Shown: positions 24,766 through 33,432, counted from the first letter of the stretch. The stretch: 64,000 bases of DNA from Lentisphaerae bacterium GWF2_50_93 (GCA_001804815.1 MHBI01000089.1:1-64000); one strand, 5' to 3'. Program-made: numbers and translations. The notes: generated by a model from the sequence alone, not told the origin.

Positions 24766-25293
24766 ATGGCTGCCGTAAATAAAAGACCGCTTTGGGCTCC
24801 CTGGAGGATAGATTTTGTGACTTCGCCGAAGCCGGACCGTTGCTTCCTGTGCTCGAAGAACAGACGCTTCGGAGGCGATGAGGAGGAGCTGATCATCTCA
24901 AAAGGAAGGCATGTATTCGCCATCCTCAACAGGTTCCCGTATAATTCAGGACATCTCATGATCGTCCCGTACAAGCATGTCGGCTCACTCATGCTCCTCG
25001 ACAAGAAGGTTCTTTATGAGCTCATGGATATGACACTGCGCGCCCAGGCAGTGATGACGGCGGTAATGAGACCAGCCGGTTTCAATATCGGCTTCAATAT
25101 CGGGGCAGCCGCAGGCGCCGGCCTTGAAGATCACGTGCATCTGCATGTTGTCCCGAGGTGGGCCGGCGATACAAACTTCATGCCCGTCCTAGGAGATGCC
25201 AGGGTGGTCCCGCAGGCATTGAAGGATACGGCTGCTATTCTGAGGACTGCATGGAACAGGAAGGTCGGACTTGAAAACAAAAAGAAAAAATAA
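24766..25293 (+). CDS. HIT family hydrolase
   Basis: A 175-residue histidine-triad nucleotide hydrolase or transferase, Fhit/AP4A-like. It has an N-terminal Cys pair (CFLC, about 27-30), GHLMIVPYKHVGSLMLL, and the triad HVHLHVVPRW (about 124-133), whose second-last His is catalytic. Cytosolic. It is the first gene of a rightward run with two unknown proteins, thiD and an amidase. The next gene starts inside its 3' end. Confidence 0.9.
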   Translation: MAAVNKRPLWAPWRIDFVTSPKPDRCFLCSKNRRFGGDEEELIISKGRHVFAILNRFPYNSGHLMIVPYKHVGSLMLLDKKVLYELMDMTLRAQAVMTAVMRPAGFNIGFNIGAAAGAGLEDHVHLHVVPRWAGDTNFMPVLGDARVVPQALKDTAAILRTAWNRKVGLENKKKK

Positions 25294-25621
25294 CCCGTTC
25301 AGGGCTGTGCGGCGGGCTTATCAGGAACTTCATTCGGAGCTCGTGAAGGCATATTGGAAGACGGATAACAGGACGGCGAAAAACTCCATACAGGACCTGT
25401 CAGGAGATATCTATGACCTGCTTTCCGAGCTGGAATCAAAGGCCTTTTCCGACAAGACGGCTGACTTCAAATGCTTTGCACTCAAGGCAAGCAGGATATC
25501 TGTCAAGATCGAGAAATCCAGGAAACAGATAGGAAAAATAATCAAGTCGGCCACTGCCGCCTCGAAAATCGCCGCCGCGATGGATAAGGCGCTTGAAGCG
25601 TCGGCGAACTTGGTGCTCTGA
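25271..25621 (+). CDS. Small helical basic protein, unrecognised
   Basis: 116 residues, Lys/Arg/Ala-rich and predicted fully helical (a long segment from AVRRAYQELHSELVKAYWK to the end), with no Cys cluster or signal. The only start near the upstream edge is TTG at 25271, overlapping the HIT gene by 23 bases; a GTG at 25307 is the alternative. Codon use is like its neighbours. No function assigned. Confidence 0.5.
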   Translation: MKTKRKNNPFRAVRRAYQELHSELVKAYWKTDNRTAKNSIQDLSGDIYDLLSELESKAFSDKTADFKCFALKASRISVKIEKSRKQIGKIIKSATAASKIAAAMDKALEASANLVL

Positions 25622-25734
25622 AGCCAGACATGCCGATATAGGTCTTCCGCTGTACATGCCTCATGCGGGGAGATATGGCGCAGTTTTTGATGTGGCGTTG
25701 AAACCCCCAGGGCAAAACATGAGAAAATATTCCG

Positions 25735-26304
25735 ATGACTGAAGATAATGACGCAGAAATTGATGAGGAAAAGAAGAACCTGAAAAGAACAAGGAGGAAT
25801 TTCATCCTGATATTCCTGCTGGTGACGGGACTGTTCTGCATGATAGCATTGTCGCTTCTGCTGATCCTCCCCTCGACCGAGAAGCTCAAGGGGGCGCCTG
25901 CGAATTCCGACAGCGCCGCGAAAATGTACGGTATAGGTTATTATCTGATATATTATTCAGTGAAACACAACGAGTTCTTCCCTGAGAATCTTTCAGAGCT
26001 TTATAAGACCGGGCTCATAAAGGGGCTGGATACTTTTGATTCCAATGAGCTTCCAGGGAAAGTTTCAAATGTTGAAGACATAGACAGCGGACTTGACTTT
26101 AAATATCTCATAGCCGGAAGGAAAGTGAAGATATCCGACGAGAAACTCGCTGTCCTGGCTGAAAACAAGGAGGACGGCATAACGATGTATATCTGCAAGA
26201 AGGAAATCAGCTTTGATTTCAAGAGGAAACCCGAAAGCATCAACAAGGACATGAAGTCTGATGAACAGAAAAATACCAGTAGCGCTGACAATAGCGGGAA
26301 GTGA
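25735..26304 (+). CDS. Single-pass membrane protein, unrecognised
   Basis: 189 residues. The first 22 are charged and cytoplasmic, about 23-46 form one transmembrane helix (FILIFLLVTGLFCMIALSLL), and a soluble outer part follows that includes MYGIGYYLIYYSVKHNEFFP. That segment is reminiscent of the helix and first loop of PVC pseudopilin-like proteins, in which a small-residue stretch is followed by Y/S and FP. The resemblance is weak. The C-terminus is Lys/Ser/Asp-rich. It overlaps thiD by 44 bases, so it is part of that operon. Confidence 0.6.
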   Translation: MTEDNDAEIDEEKKNLKRTRRNFILIFLLVTGLFCMIALSLLLILPSTEKLKGAPANSDSAAKMYGIGYYLIYYSVKHNEFFPENLSELYKTGLIKGLDTFDSNELPGKVSNVEDIDSGLDFKYLIAGRKVKISDEKLAVLAENKEDGITMYICKKEISFDFKRKPESINKDMKSDEQKNTSSADNSGK

Positions 26305-27100
26305 CAGCGGCGGCGGGGCGGGGATACAGGCCGATCTGCGTACTTTTACGGCCCTGGGCGTTTTCGGGTGCAGTGCGATTACTGCGGTCACATCCCAGAA
26401 TCCCCGCGAAGTTCGCAGGATTGATGCGCTGCCGGCGGCATCAGTGAGGATGCAGGCAGAGGCCGTATTTACAGAGTTTGATGTGAAGTCCGTCAAGACT
26501 GGCATGCTTTTTGATTCTAAAATAATAAGGGCAGTCGCCGAACTCCTGGGAAAGAGGGGGGATGTTTTTGTTGTCGCTGATCCTGTCATGGTTTCCACAA
26601 GCGGAGCGGTGCTTCTCAGGAAGAAGGCCGTCGGCGAGATTCTTGACTCACTCTTTCCGGTGGCTGACCTTGTAACACCAAACATTCCCGAGGCTGAACT
26701 AATCCTTGGCAGGCGGATGCATTCCTTTGACGACATGCTTTCCGCGGCTTCTGAGATTTCGCTCAAGTGGGGCTGTGGTACGGTCATCAAGGGCGGACAT
26801 GTCAAATTTAAAGGAGGTATTAAAGCTGATGCGGTTGCATATGACGGCAGGCTTTATAAATTAATCAGCCGTGAGTTGAAGACCATGGCGGGACATGGTA
26901 CCGGATGCACATTCAGTGCTGCCGTTGCGGCGGAAACCGCCAAGGGCGCACTTCTTGAAAAGGCCCTTCTTGCGGCAAAGGCTTTTGTATATGGCTCTCT
27001 TCTTGAGTTCGTTAGGCCGGGCAGGAGGATTGAGTCGATGTTCCCGCCTGAAGGCAAATATTCAAACAAGGTAAGGCTTGAACAATGCGGAAATTACTGA
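26261..27100 (+). CDS. thiD: Hydroxymethylpyrimidine/phosphomethylpyrimidine kinase
   Basis: Phosphorylates HMP and HMP-P in thiamine synthesis. At 279 residues it belongs to the ribokinase family. Markers are AGSDSGGGAGIQADLRTF, VADPVMVSTSGA, TPNIPEAELI and the C-terminal GHGTGCTFSAAVAA anion hole with its catalytic Asp region. AAGGA lies before ATG at 26261. No other thi gene is nearby. Thiamine diphosphate is needed by IlvB in the same window. Confidence 0.95.
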   Translation: MNRKIPVALTIAGSDSGGGAGIQADLRTFTALGVFGCSAITAVTSQNPREVRRIDALPAASVRMQAEAVFTEFDVKSVKTGMLFDSKIIRAVAELLGKRGDVFVVADPVMVSTSGAVLLRKKAVGEILDSLFPVADLVTPNIPEAELILGRRMHSFDDMLSAASEISLKWGCGTVIKGGHVKFKGGIKADAVAYDGRLYKLISRELKTMAGHGTGCTFSAAVAAETAKGALLEKALLAAKAFVYGSLLEFVRPGRRIESMFPPEGKYSNKVRLEQCGNY

Positions 27101-28068
27101 TAGTCTTTATTTTTTTCTCAGCCTTTGTTTTCTCCCTGACATGCGTGTCCGAAGCGGAGGCCGGCCAGTATATTAGATATGCTTCAAACAACGGCATGAG
27201 GTATGTTTATCTCAGCGATATAGCCGCTTATTATGGCATGAAGATCAAGATGAGCGACAAGACCTGCGACATTCGCAGCAAGGCGGGAAATGCCACATTC
27301 ACCTTCAATCACCGTGAAGGCAAGATAAACGGCATAAAGGTCATCTACATGTTTTCCCCGTATGTGAACAGAGCGGGGGTCATGATAAGCGAATATGACT
27401 TCCTCCTTATCCTGGATCCAATATTGAGGGCCGCTGTTACAAAGCATAGGCTGGGCGTTATCGTCATCGATCCCGGCCATGGCGGCAAGGACAATGGTGC
27501 GCAGGGGAGATTTTATCGGGAGAAGGATCTGGTATTGCAGATGGCTAGACGGCTAAAGGATATTCTACGTGCGAAAGGATATATTGTCCTGCTGACCAGG
27601 GACAAGGACACGTTTATCGAGCTTCCCGACCGTCCCGCCAAGGCGGCGGCCTTGAAGGCGGACCTGTTCGTTGTGCTGCACTGCAATTCAGCGGGACATG
27701 GAGTTTCGGGGATAAATGGCGTCGAGACATACTGCCTTACTCCTGAAGGTGCTCCTTCATCAGCTGATGCAAAAGCAAAAAGCTCCAAGAAGGAAGATGG
27801 AAACAGCTTCAATAAGAACAACCTTTACCTCGCCTACTGCATCCAGAGGGGAGTATTGAGAAATACCGGAGCGACGGACAGGGGTGTAAAGCAGGCGCGC
27901 TTTGCAGTTTTGCGGGATGCCAGATGCCCTGCAGTCCTGGTTGAGGCTGGGTTCCTTTCAAATCTCACTGAGGAGCGGAACCTCGCCACAGGCTCATATC
28001 AGGACAAGATAACATTCGGCATAGCCGAGGGCATAATCGCATATCACCGTGCAATGACCGGGAAGTGA
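27085..28068 (+). CDS. N-acetylmuramoyl-L-alanine amidase (Amidase_3)
   Basis: A secreted zinc amidase that cuts the peptide from muramic acid in peptidoglycan. A signal peptide covers residues 1-26 (VSEAEA cleavage region). Residues about 30-115 look like a copper-amine-oxidase-N or stalk-type domain (VYLSDIAAYYGMKI). The catalytic domain from about residue 127 has VIDPGHGGKDNGA, the zinc Glu in REKDLVLQMA, VVLHCNSAG and the catalytic Glu in AVLVEAGFLSN. It overlaps thiD by 16 bases and is the last gene of the operon. Confidence 0.9.
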   Translation: MRKLLIVFIFFSAFVFSLTCVSEAEAGQYIRYASNNGMRYVYLSDIAAYYGMKIKMSDKTCDIRSKAGNATFTFNHREGKINGIKVIYMFSPYVNRAGVMISEYDFLLILDPILRAAVTKHRLGVIVIDPGHGGKDNGAQGRFYREKDLVLQMARRLKDILRAKGYIVLLTRDKDTFIELPDRPAKAAALKADLFVVLHCNSAGHGVSGINGVETYCLTPEGAPSSADAKAKSSKKEDGNSFNKNNLYLAYCIQRGVLRNTGATDRGVKQARFAVLRDARCPAVLVEAGFLSNLTEERNLATGSYQDKITFGIAEGIIAYHRAMTGK

Positions 28069-28082
28069 TTTCCAGTAAATGG

Positions 28083-28115
28083 AAAGGCCGTGAAGCTTAT
28101 GGCTCCACGGCCTTT
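28083..28115. terminator. Bidirectional hairpin between convergent genes
   Basis: AAAGGCCGTG (28083-28092) pairs with CACGGCCTTT (28106-28115), between the amidase stop and the end of the leftward lipoprotein gene. The A/T ends of the stem suit termination in both directions, though no long U-run follows. Confidence 0.65.
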
Positions 28116-28134
28116 GAAAATGCAGCTGGAAGAG

Positions 28135-28482
28135 TTATTTCACTCCAAGCGCCTTCTTGATCTCGTTTATCATGAGTTTTTCCCTGTCGCGGTCCGGGAC
28201 TCCGCCGATGCTCACATACAGGTTCGTCCTGTTGTCATCGATCTTCTTGTATATCACGAATGCTTCGGATGATTTGAATTCGCCTTCAACCGGAGTGTCT
28301 TTCTCCTGGGTCATGGCTTCAAGTCCGGCCTTCGGAGCGGCAACCTTTATGGCTGCGGCAACCTTTTCGATCGGGGCTTTGAGTTGTTCCTGGGTGGCTC
28401 CCGCAAGTCTCATGGTCGTGCATCCTGCGAGCAGGAATCCGATGGCGCCGAGTCCAATGACAAGTGCAATTAGTTTCTTCAT
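28135..28482 (-). CDS. Small lipoprotein, possibly DUF3568-like
   Basis: 115 residues from ATG at 28482, preceded by a strong AGGAGGAAG site. A lipoprotein signal ends in LLAGC (Cys about 21). The mature part is a small alpha/beta domain (LKAPIEKVAAAIKVAAPKAG, then AFVIYKKIDDNRTNLYVSIG). The layout recalls the DUF3568 lipoproteins. Exported and lipid-anchored; function unknown. Confidence 0.7.
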   Translation of the reverse strand: MKKLIALVIGLGAIGFLLAGCTTMRLAGATQEQLKAPIEKVAAAIKVAAPKAGLEAMTQEKDTPVEGEFKSSEAFVIYKKIDDNRTNLYVSIGGVPDRDREKLMINEIKKALGVK

Positions 28483-28555
28483 TCTTCCTCCTTTGTTATG
28501 TGTTAAAATATAACCGGTGCAACTCAAAATCAAATCGGGTTTCCATATCAGATGC

Positions 28556-29032
28556 TCAGAACGGGCTTATGCTGAAAGATGAGACCTTGTATTTTCCATC
28601 CTCTTCAATCAGGAAGAGACGGATAAGCACGTCCTCGTCGGTCTTTGTGAACTTGGCTTTCCAGAGGAATATGTCGATCAGCGGCTTGTTGAGCATGCCC
28701 ATGTATGTCTTCGACTTGTAGTCTCCAAGCTGCTTCCTCAGATCCGTGTTCAAGGTCATGAAGTCCTTTTCCTTGACTTGGTCCTTGAGGCCCTTGAAGA
28801 AATTCTCGGTATACAGGTCGTAGCTGTCCTTGTTCATGCCGGAAAGCATCCTGTCTATAATGACTTCGGCGAGATTGACTTTTTCCGCCTCGGCAAGGGC
28901 GGGCCGAAGTGTTTCAGACAGCTTCGGTTCCTCCGCATCCTTTTTTTCCTGCGCTGGATTGGTTGTTTCGCATCCTGTGAAAGCCAAAAGGACAAGCAAG
29001 CCGGCTATCATTCCTGCTGTTTTATTCTTCAT
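28556..29032 (-). CDS. Predicted lipoprotein, unrecognised
   Basis: 158 residues. The signal peptide ends in the lipobox LAFTGC (Cys about 20), followed by a charged linker and a mostly helical then beta domain ending GKYKVSSFSISPF, a DUF4878/NTF2-like texture. It sits 31 bases downstream of the histidine kinase on the same strand and may be part of that operon. Confidence 0.65.
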   Translation of the reverse strand: MKNKTAGMIAGLLVLLAFTGCETTNPAQEKKDAEEPKLSETLRPALAEAEKVNLAEVIIDRMLSGMNKDSYDLYTENFFKGLKDQVKEKDFMTLNTDLRKQLGDYKSKTYMGMLNKPLIDIFLWKAKFTKTDEDVLIRLFLIEEDGKYKVSSFSISPF

Positions 29033-29063
29033 CTGTGATCTCCTGTTTTATTTTTTATGCCGT

Positions 29064-30593
29064 TCATCGTTTCAATGGTATTGAAACTGTGAAGGTACTG
29101 CCTTTCCCGAGTTCGCTTTTTACAGTAATCTTCCCCCCGTGCAATTCAACGAGTCTTTTGCTCAAAGTGAGTCCAAGCCCGACCCCCTCGTAATTAGAGG
29201 TGAGCCCGGTTTCCACTCGGTGGAAGTCCTTGAAGATGCGCTTCTGGTCGTCCTCGGCTATGCCTATGCCGGTGTCGACGACATCGATTACTGCGGTCTC
29301 TCTGGATACATGGAGTTTTACCGAGACGGAGCCCTGGTGCGTGAACTTTATCGAATTGTTGACAAGATTTATCAGGATCTGCTTGATGAGTCTTTCATCG
29401 GCTGTTACCATTATGTCGTCGGCGATGTCGGAATCAAGGGCGAGTCCTCTCTGCTCGGAAATAGGCTTGAGCATCATGAGAATGTCCCTGGCGCAGCTGG
29501 AAAGATTGATTTCGGCGAATGAAGGTTTCAGGACTCCGGCGTCGACCTTGGCCACTTCCAGGAGATCCGAAATCAGATCGAGGAGATGTTCGGCCGCTGA
29601 CAGTATTCTCCGTGAATGCGCGAGGGTCTTCTGATCTCCGTCAGGAACCCCGCATCTTTTTATGATGAGTTCCGAGAAGCCTATTATCGAATTCAATGGA
29701 GTCCTGAGTTCATGGCTCATGTTCGCGAGGAATCGGTCCTTGTGCTTGTGCGCCTCGATGAGCTGCGTGGCCTTCTCCTCGAGTTCGCGGTTGATTTTCT
29801 CCAGGGCCAGCTTCTGCTGTTCAAGTCGTTTTGCCATCACGTTGAAGTCATGCATCACGCTCCCGATCTCATCATGCTGTATGTCTTCAAAACGGTATTT
29901 GAGGTTTCCGGAACTGATTTCCTTGGTGCCTTCGCTCAGTTCGCGCAGGGAGCTCCTCAGGATGTATCCGAACAGGAAGGATGCGGCGACGCTGAATATC
30001 GCCGTCAGGACGAAGAAAAGTATGAGCAGGTACTGGAGGTTGCTGAAGAAGAAAAGGCTCTGCCTCTGCCACATTTCGGCATGATCCATTTCTATTTTCA
30101 GGATATCCTGGAGTTTTGTCTGTATGCTCTCAAGGGTTTCATTCATCTGCAGGATATCATCGGATACAAGCTGCTTTTCATTCCCGTAGGAAAGGATGTC
30201 CGAGGAGAGCGCTTCGGCCACTGAAGCGAGCAGCAGCGTCTCGCATTGGAGTTCAGTCGTCGAAGAAGCCGGGGGCAGGGCCCTTTCGGATTCGATCCTT
30301 GCCAGAAGTCCTATCGTCTTCCGGAACGAAGAAGCCTGCTCGTTGAAGACCGAGCAACTCTCCGTTGTTGGCGACATAAGTATCGCCTTTGCCGAATCGC
30401 CGAGGAGGTTGAGGGAGTTCCTGCATGAGAGCAGGGCCTCTATGTAGGACCGTTCGTGTTCGGCATATGCCCTGGCCTTGCTGATTTCACCTTTCCCTAT
30501 ATATATGAGAAGAGAGCAGAACAGTATTGTAAAGAGGATATATGCCGAGAATATCAGCTGGCGGAGCATCCTGTGGTTCAGTCTCAGCTTCAT
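29064..30593 (-). CDS. Membrane sensor histidine kinase
   Basis: A 509-residue two-component sensor in the inner membrane. TM1 covers 12-31 and TM2 about 181-212. A helical periplasmic domain of about 150 residues lies between them. A HAMP domain (about 212-262), a short coiled coil, HisKA with H294 in NMSHELRTPL, and a HATPase with N, G1 and G2 boxes (NLVNNSIKFT, DTGIGIA, GVGLGLTLSKRL) follow. It overlaps the upstream haem-domain gene by ATGA, so the two are co-translated and that secreted protein may be its input partner. The likely regulator is the MerR-HTH/receiver protein at 31593-32168. Confidence 0.93.
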   Translation of the reverse strand: MKLRLNHRMLRQLIFSAYILFTILFCSLLIYIGKGEISKARAYAEHERSYIEALLSCRNSLNLLGDSAKAILMSPTTESCSVFNEQASSFRKTIGLLARIESERALPPASSTTELQCETLLLASVAEALSSDILSYGNEKQLVSDDILQMNETLESIQTKLQDILKIEMDHAEMWQRQSLFFFSNLQYLLILFFVLTAIFSVAASFLFGYILRSSLRELSEGTKEISSGNLKYRFEDIQHDEIGSVMHDFNVMAKRLEQQKLALEKINRELEEKATQLIEAHKHKDRFLANMSHELRTPLNSIIGFSELIIKRCGVPDGDQKTLAHSRRILSAAEHLLDLISDLLEVAKVDAGVLKPSFAEINLSSCARDILMMLKPISEQRGLALDSDIADDIMVTADERLIKQILINLVNNSIKFTHQGSVSVKLHVSRETAVIDVVDTGIGIAEDDQKRIFKDFHRVETGLTSNYEGVGLGLTLSKRLVELHGGKITVKSELGKGSTFTVSIPLKR

Positions 30594-31441
30594 TTTGATT
30601 CATCCTCCGCGGCTGGTACGGAAGTGAAGGATGAGTATGAAAGTCTGGATTTGACAGGAGCGCCGGTGAATATTGAAAGACCTATGTTTGATTTGCCGGA
30701 AAGATCCATGTCGTCAGGATTGCCGGTTTTGATCTTCCTGCAGAATTCAACTGTCCAGACTCCTTCCTTCCACGTACCTTTTGCTTTGACATCGGCTGCG
30801 CTGCCTGTTGGAGGCCTCTGGTAGAAACGCGGAACTGAGTCCTCGGTGAATGATACGAAATACCTGCTGAACCAGCATGAGAGGCCCTGGTCGGGGAGAA
30901 ATTCAGCGGGTCCATCGCCGGTCTTGTCATCCGCAAGGTTTTTCCCGGGCATGGAGTAGTCATCTGCAAAACCGGCTGGATCCGTCCTGCCGGCACGCCA
31001 TATCCAGACATCAGCCTTCTCCGGACTGGCATCGGATTTTAAAGAAACAGGCGGCTCCGTCCATAGGACATGGAGTTCATCCTCCCTTTCAGGTCCGACA
31101 ATGTAATATTGTTTCAGCGGATCCCAGCGCCATGGCATGTGCTGCCTGTTTTCCTTTTCGGAAGGGAAGACGACAAGGAGGTAGGCATATGCGTCATCGG
31201 AATGAATCTTGAATTTTATATCCTTCGTCCCGTATTTCACGTTTCTGAAAGGAAGCGTTTCCCAGGCTTTGTCATCGGCCTTGCCGTCGATTTTCACGGA
31301 CAGTTCTTTTTCGGGTTCGGCCGGCGCGGCCTTCTTTTCAACGGCCACGCCTTGTCCGGCCCTGAGGTCTGAAGGAAAGAGGAGAAACAGGGAAAGGAGC
31401 AATGATGAGGCAGGAATCCTGGTGTAAGATGACAAGAGCAT
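30590..31441 (-). CDS. Secreted ethylbenzene-dehydrogenase-like haem-domain protein
   Basis: 283 residues with an N-terminal signal peptide (about 1-28). The body matches the EB_dh/DOMON-type b-haem domain pattern: KIDGKADDKAWETLPFRNV, then YAYLLVVFP, MPWRWDPLKQYYIVGPERED and ELHVLWTEPPV. Such domains bind haem b or act as the gamma subunits of respiratory molybdoenzymes; no molybdoenzyme is in this window. The ATGA overlap with a sensor kinase suggests a redox- or ligand-sensing role. The fold call is likely. Haem binding itself is inferred. Confidence 0.68.
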   Translation of the reverse strand: MLLSSYTRIPASSLLLSLFLLFPSDLRAGQGVAVEKKAAPAEPEKELSVKIDGKADDKAWETLPFRNVKYGTKDIKFKIHSDDAYAYLLVVFPSEKENRQHMPWRWDPLKQYYIVGPEREDELHVLWTEPPVSLKSDASPEKADVWIWRAGRTDPAGFADDYSMPGKNLADDKTGDGPAEFLPDQGLSCWFSRYFVSFTEDSVPRFYQRPPTGSAADVKAKGTWKEGVWTVEFCRKIKTGNPDDMDLSGKSNIGLSIFTGAPVKSRLSYSSFTSVPAAEDESK

Positions 31442-31480
31442 TTTGTCTTTTATCCCGAAATCAGATTAAACTTGGGGAGG

Positions 31481-31580
31481 ATGAATGGATGTGTGGATTG
31501 ATGGATGAATGGGAACACACGGGAAACACGGGCAATTCTGTATTATTTTTCCATCCATCCAGGCATCCAGACGTCCACGC
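31481..31580. repeat. GGAT/ATCC inverted tract
   Basis: GGATGAATGGATGTGTGGATTGATGGATGAATGGG on the left faces CCATCCATCCAGGCATCCAG on the right across an AT-rich spacer, so the two arms can pair. It fills the space between the regulator gene and the haem-domain gene. Confidence 0.55.
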
Positions 31581-31592
31581 ATCCTTCCCGGA

Positions 31593-32168
31593 TCACCTGA
31601 GCTTCAAATCAGTGCACTTTTCAACAGCGGCGACAATCGAACCGAGCCGGACCGGTTTTTCAAGGACGACGTCGACCGCGAGTTTCGCAATGTCGGATTT
31701 CGCCTCCGGTGACAGGTATGCGCTGGCGATAATTACTTTCACGTCCTCGGTATCCTCGTTCTGCCTGAGCATCCTGCAGAATTCAACTCCGTTCATGTTC
31801 GGCATCCTCAAGTCAAGGATTACGAGGTCAGGCTGCCATGTGCCGATGAGGAGGGCGCCCTGCATGCCGTCGATTGATTCCCTCAGTTCGTATCCGGAGA
31901 AGACATCGAGTGCGTTTTTTATGAACTCACGGAAAGCGGCATCATCATCTATGACAAGTATCTTCACCTTGCCCGAGTCGTTCATGGCCTTCGGTATGTT
32001 GAGGCCGCGCTTTTCCGCGAACTTGTCGAGTTCGTCTGCCGTGAACCTGTAATGCCCGCCGGGAGTCACTCCGCTGCCAAGCAGACCCTGCTTGACCCAG
32101 TTGGTCAGGCTGGAGCGGGATACTCCCAGGTATTTCGCTGCATCATTTGTCTTGAGTAGTTTACTCAC
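31593..32168 (-). CDS. Regulator with N-terminal MerR/excisionase HTH and C-terminal receiver
   Basis: 191 residues from GTG at 32168. Residues about 1-50 are a helix-turn-helix of the MerR/excisionase type (LKTNDAAKYLGVSRSSLTNW, then GGHYRF). Residues about 65-190 are a response-regulator receiver (ILVIDDD, phospho-acceptor D119 in VILDLRMPNMNG, and EKPVR with the conserved Lys). The DNA-binding part precedes the receiver, the reverse of the usual order. Upstream in-frame sequence runs into a simple repeat and is excluded. It probably pairs with the kinase at 29064-30593. Confidence 0.82.
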   Translation of the reverse strand: MSKLLKTNDAAKYLGVSRSSLTNWVKQGLLGSGVTPGGHYRFTADELDKFAEKRGLNIPKAMNDSGKVKILVIDDDAAFREFIKNALDVFSGYELRESIDGMQGALLIGTWQPDLVILDLRMPNMNGVEFCRMLRQNEDTEDVKVIIASAYLSPEAKSDIAKLAVDVVLEKPVRLGSIVAAVEKCTDLKLR

Positions 32169-32250
32169 TTGGTACCATTGTTGGATTGATATGATTTGGA
32201 GATCTGGTGATTGAACAAGGAAAAAGAGTTTAAGTTTTTCACATCTGTCC

Positions 32251-32281
32251 AATCACCCAATCGCCAAATCACCCAATCGCC
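32251..32281. repeat. Direct repeat of 15-16 bp upstream of the regulator gene
   Basis: AATCACCCAATCGCC occurs twice in tandem (32251-32265 and 32267-32281), just downstream of ilvC. GGTGATTG about 45 bases away is complementary to part of it, so a hairpin is also possible. Confidence 0.6.
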
Positions 32282-32286
32282 AGATA

Positions 32287-33288
32287 TTATTTGTGTTCGA
32301 ACATTTCCCTGATCTGCTTGCCGACAACTTCAACGGGATGTTCGCCGAGGGCCTTGCGTTTGGCAAGGAGGTTCGGGGCGCCGCTCCTGCTTTCCTTGAG
32401 CCACTTGCGGGCGAATTTGCCGCTTTCAACATCCTTGAGCGCCTTCTTCATCCTGGCCTTGGTAGCGGCGTTGATGATCTTGGGGCCGACTTCATATTCG
32501 CCCCACTCGGCGGTGTTTGATATGATTGCGTTCATCTTCTGGATTCCACCTTCGTAGATGAGATCGACGATCAGCTTCATTTCATGCACGCACTCGAAAT
32601 AAGCCATTTCCGGAGGGTATCCGGCTTCTGTGAGGACTTCAAATCCGGCCTTCATGAGTTCGACGAGTCCGCCGCAGAGCACGGTCTGTTCGCCGAAGAG
32701 ATCTTCATAGGTTTCCTGTTCGAACGTGCATTCAAGGACGCCTGCGCGCGTGAAGCCCATGGCCTTGGCCATTCCAAGCGCTATTTCCTTGGCCTTGCCG
32801 CTGGGGTTCTGCCTGACTGCGAAAAGTCCAGGAACTCCGAAACCTGCAAGGAATGCCTTGCGTTCTTCAGTGGCCGGGCTTTTCGGAGCGACCATGATCA
32901 CGTCGACGTCTGCAGGAGGGACTATCCCTTTGAATATGATATTGAAACCATGCGAGCAGGAAAGGACTTTTCCAGGCTTCATGTATTTCTTGATTTCCTT
33001 CTTGTAGACAGGGCCGTGGAATTCGTCGGGAAGGAGGATGTGTATGATGTCGGCGGCCTTGGCGGCCTCGGAGATCGTCATTGTCTTGAATCCCTCATCG
33101 ACGGCTCTTTGCCATGACCGGTTAGGATTGCCATTGAGTGTCTCTGTTTCACCGATGATTACATTGACGCCTGAATCGCGCAGGCAAAGGGCCTGGGCTG
33201 AACCCTGGTTTCCGTAGCCTATGATTGCAATTGTCTTGCCGTTGAGCACGCTGGCATCAGCGTCGCTGTCATGAAGGATCTTCACCAT
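32287..33288 (-). CDS. ilvC: Ketol-acid reductoisomerase
   Basis: Converts acetolactate to dihydroxyisovalerate with NAD(P)H and Mg, the step after IlvB. At 333 residues it is the short class I form. The Rossmann loop is IIGYGNQGSAQAL. The metal and substrate residues are in VLECTFEQETYEDLFGEQTVL and ECVHEMKLIVDL, and the C-terminal knot region is intact. The cofactor-specificity loop after the second strand is long (G-ETETLNGNPNRS-W, 12 residues), whereas most class I enzymes have seven. It starts with acidic residues, so NADPH preference should not be assumed. Confidence 0.95.
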   Translation of the reverse strand: MVKILHDSDADASVLNGKTIAIIGYGNQGSAQALCLRDSGVNVIIGETETLNGNPNRSWQRAVDEGFKTMTISEAAKAADIIHILLPDEFHGPVYKKEIKKYMKPGKVLSCSHGFNIIFKGIVPPADVDVIMVAPKSPATEERKAFLAGFGVPGLFAVRQNPSGKAKEIALGMAKAMGFTRAGVLECTFEQETYEDLFGEQTVLCGGLVELMKAGFEVLTEAGYPPEMAYFECVHEMKLIVDLIYEGGIQKMNAIISNTAEWGEYEVGPKIINAATKARMKKALKDVESGKFARKWLKESRSGAPNLLAKRKALGEHPVEVVGKQIREMFEHK

Positions 33289-33406
33289 TTTCTATTTCTC
33301 CTAAATTAATGTTCATTGACATTCAACTGTTTTTAAGCAAACAGGAATGATAAAATAGGCTCAAGTCACATTTTTTCAACTTGAACGCATGGGAAATTGT
33401 AATTTT

Positions 33407-33432
33407 ATAAATTTGCCTGCGGGCAAATTTAT
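33407..33432 (-). terminator. AT-rich hairpin over the pseudokinase stop
   Basis: ATAAATTTGCC (33407-33417) pairs with GGCAAATTTAT (33422-33432), with a TGCG loop. It overlaps the last codon of the leftward gene. Only a weak AT tail follows. Confidence 0.4.
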
